Assembly: GCA_021841005.1 (NCBI GenBank)
Contig: JAKBVZ010000019.1
Coordinates: 1-64,000 of the forward strand
DNA from: Actinomycetes bacterium
Lineage (GTDB): Bacteria > Actinomycetota > Acidimicrobiia > Acidimicrobiales > JAMCPL01
Direction: 5' to 3'
DNA: 64,000 nucleotides
In this document: piece after piece, positions 28,529 through 38,569 of the stretch
How the letters are laid out: each line of letters opens with the position of its first letter
How positions within the stretch are numbered: position 1 is the stretch's first letter
Translations under genes and position numbers: made by a program
The notes under the pieces: model-generated
Seen by the model: the letters and a program-made list of their open reading frames with translations, nothing else
The model's database searches: none
What the model was told of the DNA's origin: nothing

Positions 28529-30118
28529 TCAGCTTACCTCGGCCATCATGAGCGGAGGTACGCGTATATGAGTGATGGTAGGCTGGCTGCCGACGCTGTC
28601 CTCGGCCATTTCCAGGGCGTCATCCAGGGTGGATGCCGGCCTGAACCCCAGGCGCTTGACGGCTCTCCTGTCCCCACCGATCACTATTACGCTGGATAGA
28701 TGTTCCAGCGCATGAGCGCACCAGTACCACATGTAAAAAGGATGCACACCGTGGTAGGCATGTCCGGTCCGGTAGAGCTGGATGTACCACGGATCGGTGG
28801 CGTATGCTTCCTCGTATTTTGATATCTGTACAGGATCGGTGGTGTCGGCCAGCACTTCCTCGAAAAAGTCTATATAGCTCGGATGGTGCGTAGTATTGAA
28901 AGCCCATGGGGTCGGGTGCCGCATGATCACGACACCTCCCTCCCGTACCAGCGGTTTTCCTCTGTACATATTGAACAGGTAGCCCAATCCCAGGCATGCG
29001 ACCAGTATGGGATTCATGATCGAATTCACATTGTACGGCGATATATAAGGCAGGCCCATGGTGAGTATGTCCGTCTGGCCGTCTACGTGCACGAGCTGTT
29101 GGTCGAACACGTTGGTCAGTGTGCTCTGGTGCACCGCTTCGACCTCCCCGGCCTGTACGGAGGTGAGTTGCATAGGAGCCTTGATGGAGTGGAACAGTGT
29201 CCGCCGTGTCCTGTCTCCCATTAGTGCGAGCGCCTTGGAAGAGGCGAAGAAGCCTGCCCTGTCGCGAGGCGTCCATTCCCATTCCCGGCGTTGCAGGAAG
29301 GAGAACTGGGATGGAAAGGCATTGGTATTGAGCGTGGTCTCTATCTGGAACACCTTGACGCCTGATTCTCTGATAAAGCGACCCATCCGCCAGTTGGCGG
29401 AGTGCAGTTCCGAGTGGTCCATGTCCATAAACGAACGGCTGTGGGTCATGGTGTGGGCATTGTGATGGTGCCTGACACTGCGATAGCTTGCCAGTCCCGT
29501 AGCTACGCTTTTGTGCCCGCCATCCATGGGTACAAGGTTGATGTTGACGTATACGAGTAGATCTGAAGTGGCTGCTCGTCTATTGATCTCGACCTCCTCG
29601 CCGTGATCCGTAGTTCCCAGCAGTATCAAGCCATCTGGGTCCTCCGCGTCATGCTGCAGGAGGAGGCCGTGAGGTTCGAACGCATTGTATACACGATTAC
29701 CCAGGGCATGGCGTAATTCCGCCTCGGTCATCCTGCGGTGCAGGCTCAGAGCGGCAAGCAGGACGACGTCCTCCACCCCCGCCTCCGCTGCCATTTCCAG
29801 CACTTGCTCTATCACCAGTTGACGCGCATCGGGTGCCTGCATTGCCGGCAGGGGAAGGGATACATCGTCGAATGCTATGGTCAGTCGCATGTCAGGGTGG
29901 AGCAATGTCTCGAGAGGCTGGCTGTCACCCATGGGATGATCGAGGGCGTGACGGATCTTGGCGATGGGATCTTCCAGGGGGTGAAGCGGATCGGGGGGAT
30001 ATATAACCCTGCTACGCTCTGGCGGCAGCTTTTCGAGAAGGTATCCCTCACCGTTCCAGAAGAGTACTGGGGGAGTGGAACGATCCACTTCCAGGACGTA
30101 TCCAGGTCTTGGACTCAC
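28529..30118 (-). CDS. LarA-like (DUF2088, lactate racemase domain) protein
   Basis: About 529 residues. The start GTG 30118 is chosen since AAAAGGAG lies upstream; the open frame extends to 30187. MRLTIAFDDVSLPLP is the hallmark of the LarA N-terminal domain, and further His-rich segments (SYRSVRHHHNAHTMTH) follow. Lactate racemase uses a nickel pincer cofactor on a Lys, but many homologues racemise or epimerise other 2-hydroxyacids or have unknown substrates. No larB/larC/larE cofactor genes are in the window. Position between a dehydrogenase and an acyltransferase suggests a hydroxy-acid or sugar step. Confidence 0.75.
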   Translation of the reverse strand: MSPRPGYVLEVDRSTPPVLFWNGEGYLLEKLPPERSRVIYPPDPLHPLEDPIAKIRHALDHPMGDSQPLETLLHPDMRLTIAFDDVSLPLPAMQAPDARQLVIEQVLEMAAEAGVEDVVLLAALSLHRRMTEAELRHALGNRVYNAFEPHGLLLQHDAEDPDGLILLGTTDHGEEVEINRRAATSDLLVYVNINLVPMDGGHKSVATGLASYRSVRHHHNAHTMTHSRSFMDMDHSELHSANWRMGRFIRESGVKVFQIETTLNTNAFPSQFSFLQRREWEWTPRDRAGFFASSKALALMGDRTRRTLFHSIKAPMQLTSVQAGEVEAVHQSTLTNVFDQQLVHVDGQTDILTMGLPYISPYNVNSIMNPILVACLGLGYLFNMYRGKPLVREGGVVIMRHPTPWAFNTTHHPSYIDFFEEVLADTTDPVQISKYEEAYATDPWYIQLYRTGHAYHGVHPFYMWYWCAHALEHLSSVIVIGGDRRAVKRLGFRPASTLDDALEMAEDSVGSQPTITHIRVPPLMMAEVS

Positions 30119-30262
30119 TTGCTTGCTCCTTTTCTCGAGAACCTGCTTGCCTGATGCCTTGATGCCGCTGTTCGTATGGCGCCACACGTTGTGCCATATA
30201 GGGTCTGTTGCGGGACGTGGTACCGGAACTGCCGGCTATCGTGCACAGTGAATTTCATGGCC

Positions 30263-31486
30263 TCATGCATGTTGCGATGACCCATGACCGATCTTGCGTT
30301 GCAGGTCGAATACTATTTTTACCGCTCCCCGAGAGCCCGCGCCGGCAGCGTGCTCTACTGCATCCTCGTATCGTTCCAGGGGATAGGCTGCCGATACGAG
30401 CCTGCCCAGTTCCAAACGGGATGCCAGGTCAATGGCGAGATCGAATGTGCGTACTCGTTTTCCATGAAGGGTTTCCGTGCCGTAAGTATAACTTCCCTGG
30501 ATGGCGAGTTCCCTGTGCCACAGCGGAGCGAGGTCCACGGCAGTTCTGTATCCCATGCCAACCAGCACGGCGCGACCCCCTGGGCGAAGTACCGATAGCG
30601 CTTGTTCCAGCGTAGCCTGGCTGCCTACGCAGTCGAATATCACGTCGGCGCCCGCAGGGAGGGATTTGCCTACTACGGTGGAGTGCCTGGTGCGCCTGAT
30701 CTCCCTAGCAAAGCCATCGGGCCCTGGTGCAGCATCGGCGCCCAGTTGCATAGCCAATTGCCTTTGGTGAGGATATTTGGCGGCTGCCACTATCCTGCCG
30801 GTGGCGGTGAACTCTCTGAGCGCCGCCACCACTGTAAGTCCCAGAGTGCCGCTCCCGATGACGCCGACCAGTGTTTCCGGCTCCGTGGGTACGGAGAGAG
30901 CCGCGTGTATGGCGCAAGCTACGGGTTCCACCATGACGGCATCGGTATCATCCATCGTGTTCGGCACAGTGTGAATCTGGGTCTCATGGGCCACCAATCC
31001 GGCAGTCGACCAGCCCCCTCCGGTATCAGCACAGTAACCGGTCATGAGTCCGGGATGGAGGTGCCCAGTAGTGATGCCGCTGCATTGCCCGGTGTCACCG
31101 GCTGCGCAAGCAGGGCACGGAGGATCTATCCCCCTGGTGACGCATGTGAGCACGGGCTCCACCACTACGCGCTTTTGTACGACGTTGCCGTCGGTTCCAC
31201 GTTCTTCTACGGTACCAACCACTTCATGCCCTGGAACAAAAGGAAAACTGACCATGGACTCGTAGTAGCGTGATCCTTTACCATCCAGTAGCGACAGGTC
31301 TGAACCGCATATTCCCGCAAGGATAGGCTTTACCCTCACCCAATGAGGTCCGGGCAATACAGGCTCATCGATGTCGGTCAGTCTCAATGGGCCGATTGCC
31401 ACTCCCTTGCCGGAGTGCGTGAGCTTGGACATGACCCTTGAAGCGGCGATACGGGGTATGTTGCGCTCGAAGAGGAGTCCCTTCAT
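30263..31486 (-). CDS. Zinc-dependent medium-chain alcohol dehydrogenase
   Basis: A protein of about 407 residues. ATG at 31486 overlaps the stop of the upstream reductase gene (ATGA), which fixes the start despite a longer open frame. Zinc and fold motifs are visible: AGICGSDLSLLDGKG, the GHEVVG catalytic His-Glu, the structural zinc site with CPACAAGDTGQC, VMVEPVACAIHA and the nucleotide loop VIGSGTLGLTVV. It is an NAD(P)-dependent oxidoreductase; substrate unknown, plausibly a fatty alcohol or polyol given the neighbours. The gene is cotranscribed with the reductase fusion. Confidence 0.9.
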   Translation of the reverse strand: MKGLLFERNIPRIAASRVMSKLTHSGKGVAIGPLRLTDIDEPVLPGPHWVRVKPILAGICGSDLSLLDGKGSRYYESMVSFPFVPGHEVVGTVEERGTDGNVVQKRVVVEPVLTCVTRGIDPPCPACAAGDTGQCSGITTGHLHPGLMTGYCADTGGGWSTAGLVAHETQIHTVPNTMDDTDAVMVEPVACAIHAALSVPTEPETLVGVIGSGTLGLTVVAALREFTATGRIVAAAKYPHQRQLAMQLGADAAPGPDGFAREIRRTRHSTVVGKSLPAGADVIFDCVGSQATLEQALSVLRPGGRAVLVGMGYRTAVDLAPLWHRELAIQGSYTYGTETLHGKRVRTFDLAIDLASRLELGRLVSAAYPLERYEDAVEHAAGAGSRGAVKIVFDLQRKIGHGSSQHA

Positions 31487-34149
31487 CGTGGCAGTGAGTC
31501 CTTCTTCACGCCGGCGGAAGCCCTCCTTGATCCGTATGGTGACGCAGCATGTTCCGGTAGGGTGGTCTCGCCAGGCAGCATATCCAGGATGCGGGAAAAT
31601 ATGCGACCTGAAAGCTGCGATCCGCCAAGGGATGGCGGTATTGCCAGGGTCTGCGTGGTGCTGGAAGTCGCCGGCTTCCACGTTTCGGTATGCCATCCTC
31701 TTTTCTTTGCAAGAGCGGAGAGCCTTTGATCCGCGTTCACAGCTACGGGGAATCCAACGGCATCCAGTAGGGACAGGTCTGAGACCGAGTCTGCATAGGC
31801 AACGGACTCGGAGAGATCCAGGTCATGCGTGCGGGCATAGCCGGCAAGCAGGAGTGCTCGCGCTTCACCGGTAGGAGGTGGCGTTTCCAGCCCGCCGGAG
31901 GCTTGACCGTCTGACACTGCCAACCTTGCACATAGTATCTCGTCGAAGAGTGGGCGCAACGGTTCCACCAAGAAGTCGAGAGAGCCGGTGACGAGCACCG
32001 TCCGGTGTCCCAGGGAACGGTGTTTCCTGACTCGGGCGAAACCTGCCGGGTAGGACCTTGCCATCAAGAATGAGTGGAAGAACTCCATGGCGTCCTCGCG
32101 CAAGGCTTCCATACGGGCTCCTTCGTAGTACCTGTAAAAAGTGCGCAGGAAGTCACCCCTATCCTTGCGATCCAGCGCCCAGAGTCGTGGTATCTGTAGA
32201 GCGAGCCTGGATGCTACCGCGAGGCGGTCTACACCCTTCTGGCGTCTCATGGCGAGCCATAGGTAAGAATCCACGACGTTTGCCGATATGAGGGTGTTTT
32301 CGAGGTCGAAGACTGCCATCTGGCGTTCTGGGGAGAGTATGGCCTTCATCGAGCGTTCTGATCGTGAGATGCTACGTGGCTTGGACGGCGTTGTACGCAC
32401 CCGTGCATGAGTGACGATCGAGGGGAGATGGATCTCTCGCACGTATTCTGGCCAATGAATCACTGCAGGATCGAAGCAGTACTCCCGCTTGTCGTCCTCG
32501 TGCATCTGGTTGTAGAGCGACATGAGATTGTCTACTAGAAATACAGCATCTGTCTCGGTATATGCGCCGTACAACTCGGCGTAAGTGAGCGCTCTTTCGG
32601 CCTTGGTACGCTGGTCCTCCAGCTGGGCGGCAAGTTCCTGCCCGCGCGAGTGTACCGGGACCGATCCAATAAGAGTTTCGAGGCCGGCTAGGAACTTGAT
32701 CGACCTTTTCAGCTGGGCTTGTACCCTTCCGCGTCCAGGAAATGACCACTCAGGCACATCGATGGGCTGACCGTCTGCGTCGTAGAGCGGCGTAGCGGAG
32801 AACCACTCCTTTACCAGATCGACCAGTTCACCATAGCGCAGGGGGTTTCTCGATCCGGTTGCTACGTGGTATACGGTAGGGGTCCATCCTCCGGTTCCAG
32901 CACCTTCCATCTTAGCCGTTGGCATGCGGCCCTTGGAATCCTCCTTATCGCCAAGGGCCAGTTCAGGCTGCAGGCCAGGTGGTATGGTAGGCGCCGGGCC
33001 AGGTGGTATGGTAGGTGCCGGGCCAGGTGGTATGCCTTGCGGTCCTCTTGCTGCTACTGCCATGATCGCGGAAACCACTATGTCCACGGGGATTACGTCG
33101 ATGATTCCTTCAGGAATGCCGGGGAACTCCTTCAGCAAGCCCCGAGCATAGGAGATGATGATCGGTTCGGCCATGCGGAACCCTCTGATCCACCCCGGCG
33201 TGGGCAGTGCCAGCGCAGACTCTATTATTGATGGCCGCACTATGGAGATGGGTATGTCCCGGTAGTCCTTTGCGAGCAATCTCTCTCCCAGCGCTTTGGT
33301 AAATGCGTACGCATCGGGCCATCCCATAGATTGAGATCGCGCCTTTCCGGCGTCCACCAGTGATTTCTTCACCCACTCTTCTCGGAGGTGTTCGACTCGC
33401 TCGGCCAGGACATGAGGACCGGCGGATCCCAACTCCTTGCGGGCAACCCTTGCGAAACGATCCAGCTGGTCAGGGTGCCGGGATGTAGCTTGAAGATCAG
33501 ATCGTAGCCTTCGAGCGGTACTTATTTCCGCATCTATGTCGACTTCGGTGGTGACAGTCGTGGACGTGCGCGATGACGCGCTTCCCGCCATGGCCTCGGT
33601 TGCCAATATTTCCGCAGCTTCCCCCTGATGAGTGCCTGCCACGTATGCAGTGGATATCGATATCAAGTGGGTAGGGTAACTCCCCGGTATGATTTTCCGC
33701 CGTAGTGGCGCAGCGTCCCGTATTGCCTGTGCCACTCTGGTGGGCCCGAGCAGGTTGATCTCCACTGCCGTGTCGATAGGGGAGTCGAAGGCCACCGCTG
33801 CAGCGGAGTGAATGGCGATGTCACATCCCGCGAGCATCTCCATACCTTGCTCGTCAAGACCAAGGTTGGAGCGGGTGACGTCACCGGCGGCGACGGTAAC
33901 TCTCGGCAGTACTTCGGTTGTAAACCTGTCACCCAGCTCCCTGCGCAACTCATCGAAGCAGTCGTTCTTGAGTATTTCTCGCTCTGCCCTGCGCTCCGGC
34001 GATGTGCGTGAGGATGGCCGGATCAATAGGACCACCTGGCAACTGTCTACATGGTGCAGGATTCGCTCCACAAGAGCCGTGCCGAGGAAACCGGTTGCAC
34101 CCGTGATGAAGATACGCTTGCCGTGCAGAGCGTCTGCAATGCGCGGCAT
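31483..34149 (-). CDS. Fatty acyl-CoA reductase-like SDR fused to HAD-IB phosphatase
   Basis: A two-domain protein of about 888 residues. The N-terminal 550 residues are an NAD_binding_4/FAR-type extended SDR: IFITGATGFLGTALVERIL, AVEINLLGPTRVAQA, YAFTKALGE (Tyr-x3-Lys), IVRPSIIESAL. A Pro-Gly-Ala-Pro linker within it is encoded by a 21-base tandem repeat at about 32980-33025. The C-terminal 250 residues are a HAD-IB domain: AVFDLENTLISANVV, VTGSLDFLVEPL, YADSVSDLSLL. Such fusions are typical of actinobacteria. I choose ATG 34149 because the fold begins right there. It heads the operon and may make a fatty aldehyde or alcohol. Confidence 0.85.
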   Translation of the reverse strand: MPRIADALHGKRIFITGATGFLGTALVERILHHVDSCQVVLLIRPSSRTSPERRAEREILKNDCFDELRRELGDRFTTEVLPRVTVAAGDVTRSNLGLDEQGMEMLAGCDIAIHSAAAVAFDSPIDTAVEINLLGPTRVAQAIRDAAPLRRKIIPGSYPTHLISISTAYVAGTHQGEAAEILATEAMAGSASSRTSTTVTTEVDIDAEISTARRLRSDLQATSRHPDQLDRFARVARKELGSAGPHVLAERVEHLREEWVKKSLVDAGKARSQSMGWPDAYAFTKALGERLLAKDYRDIPISIVRPSIIESALALPTPGWIRGFRMAEPIIISYARGLLKEFPGIPEGIIDVIPVDIVVSAIMAVAARGPQGIPPGPAPTIPPGPAPTIPPGLQPELALGDKEDSKGRMPTAKMEGAGTGGWTPTVYHVATGSRNPLRYGELVDLVKEWFSATPLYDADGQPIDVPEWSFPGRGRVQAQLKRSIKFLAGLETLIGSVPVHSRGQELAAQLEDQRTKAERALTYAELYGAYTETDAVFLVDNLMSLYNQMHEDDKREYCFDPAVIHWPEYVREIHLPSIVTHARVRTTPSKPRSISRSERSMKAILSPERQMAVFDLENTLISANVVDSYLWLAMRRQKGVDRLAVASRLALQIPRLWALDRKDRGDFLRTFYRYYEGARMEALREDAMEFFHSFLMARSYPAGFARVRKHRSLGHRTVLVTGSLDFLVEPLRPLFDEILCARLAVSDGQASGGLETPPPTGEARALLLAGYARTHDLDLSESVAYADSVSDLSLLDAVGFPVAVNADQRLSALAKKRGWHTETWKPATSSTTQTLAIPPSLGGSQLSGRIFSRILDMLPGETTLPEHAASPYGSRRASAGVKKDSLPR

Positions 34150-34411
34150 GGAGCCAATGGAGTCTACGCTCCGGCACGCGCGATGGGAATCCCCTCCCGG
34201 CGCATGGCTTGTGTGTCCCTGGTTACGGTTGCCGACCACCTATATTGTTTACCATAAGCACGGGCAGGCTGCATTATTGATGGCCGTGGCAGTCCCATGC
34301 GCCGACGACGTAACCATCCGCGACCGGCGTGGGAGCATGCATCCACACGGTCGATTCGCTGAGCCAGCTACGGCCTGCAATGGCGAAAAGCGGCTTGCGA
34401 ACGGCGGCTGG

Positions 34412-35302
34412 TCACCGTCGCTTTGAAGATTGCTTTGCCGATCGTGGTGGCGTATACCGCCTCGAAGCAGTAGGTGTACGACGGACCTCCTCGGTACGCC
34501 CTGTCCTGCTCCACATCCTTCCCCACCTGGAATTGGACGGCTCCTTTTGCCTACCCTGCCTGATGGAGGAGGATCGGCTGGTTCCTGCAGCCTGTAGGGC
34601 CGCTTGTGCTTCACGCTGGATTTTCATCGCTCTCCATATCAGCCATGCCCCCAGGAAATAGAAGGGTATGGCGAACAGCAGGTCTGCACCGAAAGAGAAT
34701 CCGGTGAACAGTACGGTGAACCCCAACAGTGCCCTACGTCTTATCCAGGATGCAAAGAAGATAAGTCCGGCGAGTAGGAGGCCGACCACCAGGTATATAG
34801 CCACTCCTTCGGTCCCCAGCTGCCCCTTGTGGGGTTTGGCAGGATGCACGAGTATTGGAACGGTGAGTAGCAGCCAGAGTACTGCGGCAATAACTGCTGC
34901 TATGAACCCGTAACGACGTTCCCTGTCGTCTATACGGTTCACCGCTTCTTTGATGAGATTTTTCCCGGCTTTCCTGTCGGTGGTAGGCACGGTATTCCGG
35001 GCCTCCGGCTTTCCACCGACCGGCTCTCTCCCTGGTTGCTCTTTGTCTTGTTCATGCTCATTGCCTGGCGCGCCGACGAGTACCTGCTCTTTGCCTGGCG
35101 CGCCGACGAGTACCTGCTCATTGCCAACGGGCGTGGAATCCGGCAGATCGCTCGTTGGAGGATCGCTCGTTGGAGGATCGCTGTTTATAGGTACCATGTC
35201 TTTACTGTCTCTGCTGAGCCTTGCCATACCGTACAGATTAGTGGTCCGGTTCGTAGGTAACAGTTCGCTGGGTCCGAAACCGCCCGCCGCTGGTTTCGCC
35301 AC
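34412..35302 (-). CDS. Hypothetical membrane protein with repeat-rich N-terminal half
   Basis: A 296-residue protein. Its GTG start shares a base with the ClC stop (TAGTG), so the two are translationally coupled. The first 110 residues are disordered and include duplicated segments (NEQVLVGAPGKEQVLVGAPG; DPPTSDPPTSD) encoded by 30-base and 15-base tandem repeats at about 35070-35190. A middle region has three or four membrane helices (VIAAVLWLLLTVPILV, IYLVVGLLLAGLIFFASWI, FGADLLFAIPFYFLGAWLIW), followed by a basic tail. No known domain. Confidence 0.7.
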   Translation of the reverse strand: MAKPAAGGFGPSELLPTNRTTNLYGMARLSRDSKDMVPINSDPPTSDPPTSDLPDSTPVGNEQVLVGAPGKEQVLVGAPGNEHEQDKEQPGREPVGGKPEARNTVPTTDRKAGKNLIKEAVNRIDDRERRYGFIAAVIAAVLWLLLTVPILVHPAKPHKGQLGTEGVAIYLVVGLLLAGLIFFASWIRRRALLGFTVLFTGFSFGADLLFAIPFYFLGAWLIWRAMKIQREAQAALQAAGTSRSSSIRQGRQKEPSNSRWGRMWSRTGRTEEVRRTPTASRRYTPPRSAKQSSKRR

Positions 35303-37794
35303 TATTGCTCTCCACGTATAATCGAACGCGTACCTGCAGCTACGTCAGCCCGGACAAGGGCTCGTATGATGTCTCCTACCTTGAGCACACTGGCACCCGT
35401 CGCAAAAAACATAGTGCCTTCTCGTTCTATGCTTATAATAGCTACGCCAGGGATATCCAAACTCTTGATCGATTGACCGACCAGTGACGAATTAGCAGCC
35501 AATCGCTCTTCCATGACCATGAGATTGCGCGGCAGCCTTTCCAGCCTCTCAGTGTCCACTTGTAATAATTTCCTGTAACCATCCACTATGTCACCGACCG
35601 ACACCGTACCCACGACACGCCTGTCACGATCCAGCACCGGTACCCATTGCAGTTCTGATTGCTGTATCGCATCGAATGCCATGTCAAGAGTCGCATCCAC
35701 CTGCACTGTAGGCGAAGTAGCGTCCACAATGCGTTTCAATGTCATAGCACCAGCCCCTGCCGTAGCCGCCAACGGACTTACCAAGTTGCCGGCCTCGACA
35801 TCGCCGTCTGCTTGCTCGGTTCCCTTTCCTGAATAATTAAGTGTCTGTCGTTGCTCAGGATATCCCATATCCCCTGCCTGATTTGCAATATCTGTCGCAG
35901 ATGCTTGCAGTACCTGGCTCATGTCCTCCATCCGTTGCAATTCTTCGGTGGATACAGTGCCGACATACAGCCCTGTAGGGTCAGTGACAGGGGCACCTGG
36001 CAAGTTGCTTTCGATGAGTAGATCATGAGCTTGATGTACGGTATCAGTATCTCGCAAGACAAGCCGGGGAGTACGCAGGATGCCTACAACACCTACGGCA
36101 CTCAACATCGGGAGTCCAGAGCGGAACTTGCCGGATATGGAATCTGCTGACGTGCGGAGCTGCGCCTTGTAAATTGTCTCGTCAAAGTACTTCACTATCA
36201 AGGCCGCTATCCCGACTGCCACTAGCGCAGGAGCAATAATGTCTATTGACCCTGTCATCTGGGCTACCATTATGATGACCGCTAGTGGTGCTCTGGAGAT
36301 GCTCCCGAAGCAGGCCATCATGCCTACCACTACAAAGGGTGCAGCACTGTGCGTCATGCCAGGAGCTATAGGCTCTAGTAGGCGCCATACAGCCATTCCA
36401 GTGAAAGCCCCTATTACCATTCCTGGCCCGAATACACCACCCGATCCTCCTGATCCGATAGAAAGTGCCGTTGCTATAATCCTGGCCAGAGGCAGTACAA
36501 TGACAATAGCCAAGGGCAGGCTGAGTAACTGTGAATCCAGCCCTTTCTGAATCCATCCGTAACCCGTACCAAGCAATTCCGGCAGTCCAAGTGCCATCAT
36601 CCCTACCAACAGTCCACCTATGGCTGGTTTCAGCTTGGGTGATATATGCAGGCGATGAGCCAGATTAACAGTTCCGTAAAATACTTTGGCGTATAACGTA
36701 CCAACAAGACCGGCTACTATGCCCAGTATCAGGAACCAGACAAGTTGTATAGGCTTGTCGAACACATAAGGGGTCGGCAGTGCGAACAGCGGTTTGAAAT
36801 TTTCGAATGCACCGAAGATGACATAAGCCACCACGGATGCCACCAAGCCAGGCAATAGCGCAGCATAATTAAAATCGTCAGAGTATACGATGTCAGCAGA
36901 CAAAACAGCTCCACCCAGAGGAGCGCTGAAGATTGCACCTATTCCTGACCCTATCCCGACCGAAACTGCCAACCTACCATCTTCCGGCGATAGGTCCAAT
37001 GTCCTAGCGAGAAAGGAGCCGAATCCGGCACTTATCTGGGCAGTGGGACCCTCTCGGCCTCCCGATCCGCCTGATCCGATTGTGGCCGCAGAAGCGATTA
37101 CTTTTATAATGACCGCACGTATCCTGATTCCCCTTGGCCTATGATGTACGGCATCAATTGCGGCATCGGTGCCATGTCCTTCCGCTTCAGGCGCCCAGGT
37201 GAACACAAGAAGACCGGAGATCAGGCCACCGAGCCCGACTACCAGAGGTAGTGCCCATACACGGAGATAGTGAGCCGATCCGGCAACGTTGCCTTCTCCT
37301 GCGGGAGTAGGGACCTTGTAACCAACAAGTACTCCAAGAAAGAAATGGGTTGCAAAGACCAGGGTTGTGTAGAATACCACTGCGCCCAGTCCTGCTGACA
37401 CACCTATCAGAGAGCCCAGAATGAGCCACTTTACAATGTAGGGTTGCCGGGTTATATGAGATCCGGCACGGCTACCGGCGAGCCGCCATCCTTCCCTTCC
37501 ACGAGTGAACAGCATACTGAGCCATCCTCTAGTTCCTTTGACCCGTGCGGTGTTGCTGGTATAGATGGCAGGCTGGTATCCTGCTGAATCACTCTGGTCA
37601 GAGCCGACGGCTCCTGAAGGCCAGCCCGAAGATTGACCCGGCGGAGTATCCTTCTTGTCGTGTTTCGCTGCGCGATCCGTTCCTGGAACTCCTTTAATAC
37701 CTCCTTCAGGACTTTCCTTAGAACTCTTCATAGGGTCAATCGTGTAAGGCTCGCCTCCGTCTTGGTCGAAATCAGCACCGTTGTTCTCATTCAT
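35302..37794 (-). CDS. ClC-family chloride channel/antiporter with CBS and TrkA-C domains
   Basis: An 830-residue protein. A hydrophilic N-terminus of about 105 residues precedes the ClC membrane domain, which shows GSGGSGGREGP (the gating Glu), GSGGSGGVFGPG and the pore helices. The gating Glu is kept, so Cl-/H+ exchange or gated conduction is possible. The cytosolic C-terminus has a CBS pair (LVLRDTDTVHQAHDLL and VQVDATLDMAFDAIQQ) and a final TrkA_C-like segment (SLVGQSIKSLDIPGVAI). In acidophiles such transporters help acid resistance; here that is only a suggestion. Confidence 0.93.
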   Translation of the reverse strand: MNENNGADFDQDGGEPYTIDPMKSSKESPEGGIKGVPGTDRAAKHDKKDTPPGQSSGWPSGAVGSDQSDSAGYQPAIYTSNTARVKGTRGWLSMLFTRGREGWRLAGSRAGSHITRQPYIVKWLILGSLIGVSAGLGAVVFYTTLVFATHFFLGVLVGYKVPTPAGEGNVAGSAHYLRVWALPLVVGLGGLISGLLVFTWAPEAEGHGTDAAIDAVHHRPRGIRIRAVIIKVIASAATIGSGGSGGREGPTAQISAGFGSFLARTLDLSPEDGRLAVSVGIGSGIGAIFSAPLGGAVLSADIVYSDDFNYAALLPGLVASVVAYVIFGAFENFKPLFALPTPYVFDKPIQLVWFLILGIVAGLVGTLYAKVFYGTVNLAHRLHISPKLKPAIGGLLVGMMALGLPELLGTGYGWIQKGLDSQLLSLPLAIVIVLPLARIIATALSIGSGGSGGVFGPGMVIGAFTGMAVWRLLEPIAPGMTHSAAPFVVVGMMACFGSISRAPLAVIIMVAQMTGSIDIIAPALVAVGIAALIVKYFDETIYKAQLRTSADSISGKFRSGLPMLSAVGVVGILRTPRLVLRDTDTVHQAHDLLIESNLPGAPVTDPTGLYVGTVSTEELQRMEDMSQVLQASATDIANQAGDMGYPEQRQTLNYSGKGTEQADGDVEAGNLVSPLAATAGAGAMTLKRIVDATSPTVQVDATLDMAFDAIQQSELQWVPVLDRDRRVVGTVSVGDIVDGYRKLLQVDTERLERLPRNLMVMEERLAANSSLVGQSIKSLDIPGVAIISIEREGTMFFATGASVLKVGDIIRALVRADVAAGTRSIIRGEQ

Positions 37795-37865
37795 TTACAT
37801 GCAACCGCCGTAGTAATACCGCGACATCTACCAGTTGAGTGGTTCATGTGGCCAAGGATCGCCAT

Positions 37866-38417
37866 TTAGGTGAAAAGTCCGACATGGACACTCGCTCCAT
37901 CTCCACTTGCTCGCGACAGGGCCGACAATGCCTCATAGAGCGCAGGCCAAGCATCCTCTGGGATCTGGTCCAGTACTTTCGACAGCTCAATCCCTCTTGC
38001 TTCCAGTACCTGGCCGACCAGTGTCGCACCCCGTTTTGTCAGAGTCAGCCTTAGTTTCCGCCTGTCGTTCCCGACACTGTGCTTGACAACCAGCCTCTTC
38101 GCGCAGAGCCTGTCGACCATTCTGGTGGCTGTGGACGGGTTGACGCTCAGCTCCTCCGCCACCTCGACCGAGGACAGTGGCCCCCGGTGATAAAGAATTA
38201 CGAGCGTCCTGTACTGCGGGAGAGTTACGTCGTAGTCGGTGCTTGCGAGAGATCGGGCCGTGATGGCTACAAGAGACCTGCTGGCCACGAGCATTGCATC
38301 CACCATGCCTGCCCGATCCAAGGTGCCCTTTCCTTGCATCGATGTGGACTGGTCATTGCCGGATGCCGTGTCTTTTTGGGCAGGATACGGATGTTTGGCC
38401 GCCGGCTCACCTGGCAT
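37866..38417 (-). CDS. MarR-family transcriptional regulator
   Basis: A winged-helix regulator of about 183 residues from ATG 38417; the open frame goes further but the extra part is not MarR-like. Recognisable are LPQYRTLVILYHRGPLSSVE, VAEELSVNPSTATRMVDRLC (recognition helix), the wing with NDRRKLRLTLTKRG and the dimerisation helix. A near-perfect 13-base palindrome (38557-38569) upstream is a likely autoregulatory site. It lies just before the ClC gene on the same strand, with a gap of about 70 bases. Confidence 0.85.
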   Translation of the reverse strand: MPGEPAAKHPYPAQKDTASGNDQSTSMQGKGTLDRAGMVDAMLVASRSLVAITARSLASTDYDVTLPQYRTLVILYHRGPLSSVEVAEELSVNPSTATRMVDRLCAKRLVVKHSVGNDRRKLRLTLTKRGATLVGQVLEARGIELSKVLDQIPEDAWPALYEALSALSRASGDGASVHVGLFT

Positions 38418-38556
38418 GTAAGGTCCCCAAACTATGCAATGTCCCAAAATATTTCCGGACACGTGAACATCTCTGAGCACATGAACATTTCCGTATATAT
38501 ATGGCCGTAATGCCCTCAGTGCCCTCCAAGCAAAGATAATAACGTAATAACTTATA

Positions 38557-38569
38557 TTGCATAATACAA
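38557..38569. promoter_or_regulatory. Candidate MarR operator
   Basis: TTGCATAATACAA is a 13-base dyad (TTGYAT-A-ATRCAA) of the kind bound by MarR dimers, in an A/T-rich region upstream of the MarR gene. A further TTGCAT follows at about 38573. Confidence 0.45.

Noticed and set aside
34150-34411. Minus-strand frames between the FAR-HAD start and the next gene
   Set aside because: Short, without ribosome sites; the region appears non-coding.
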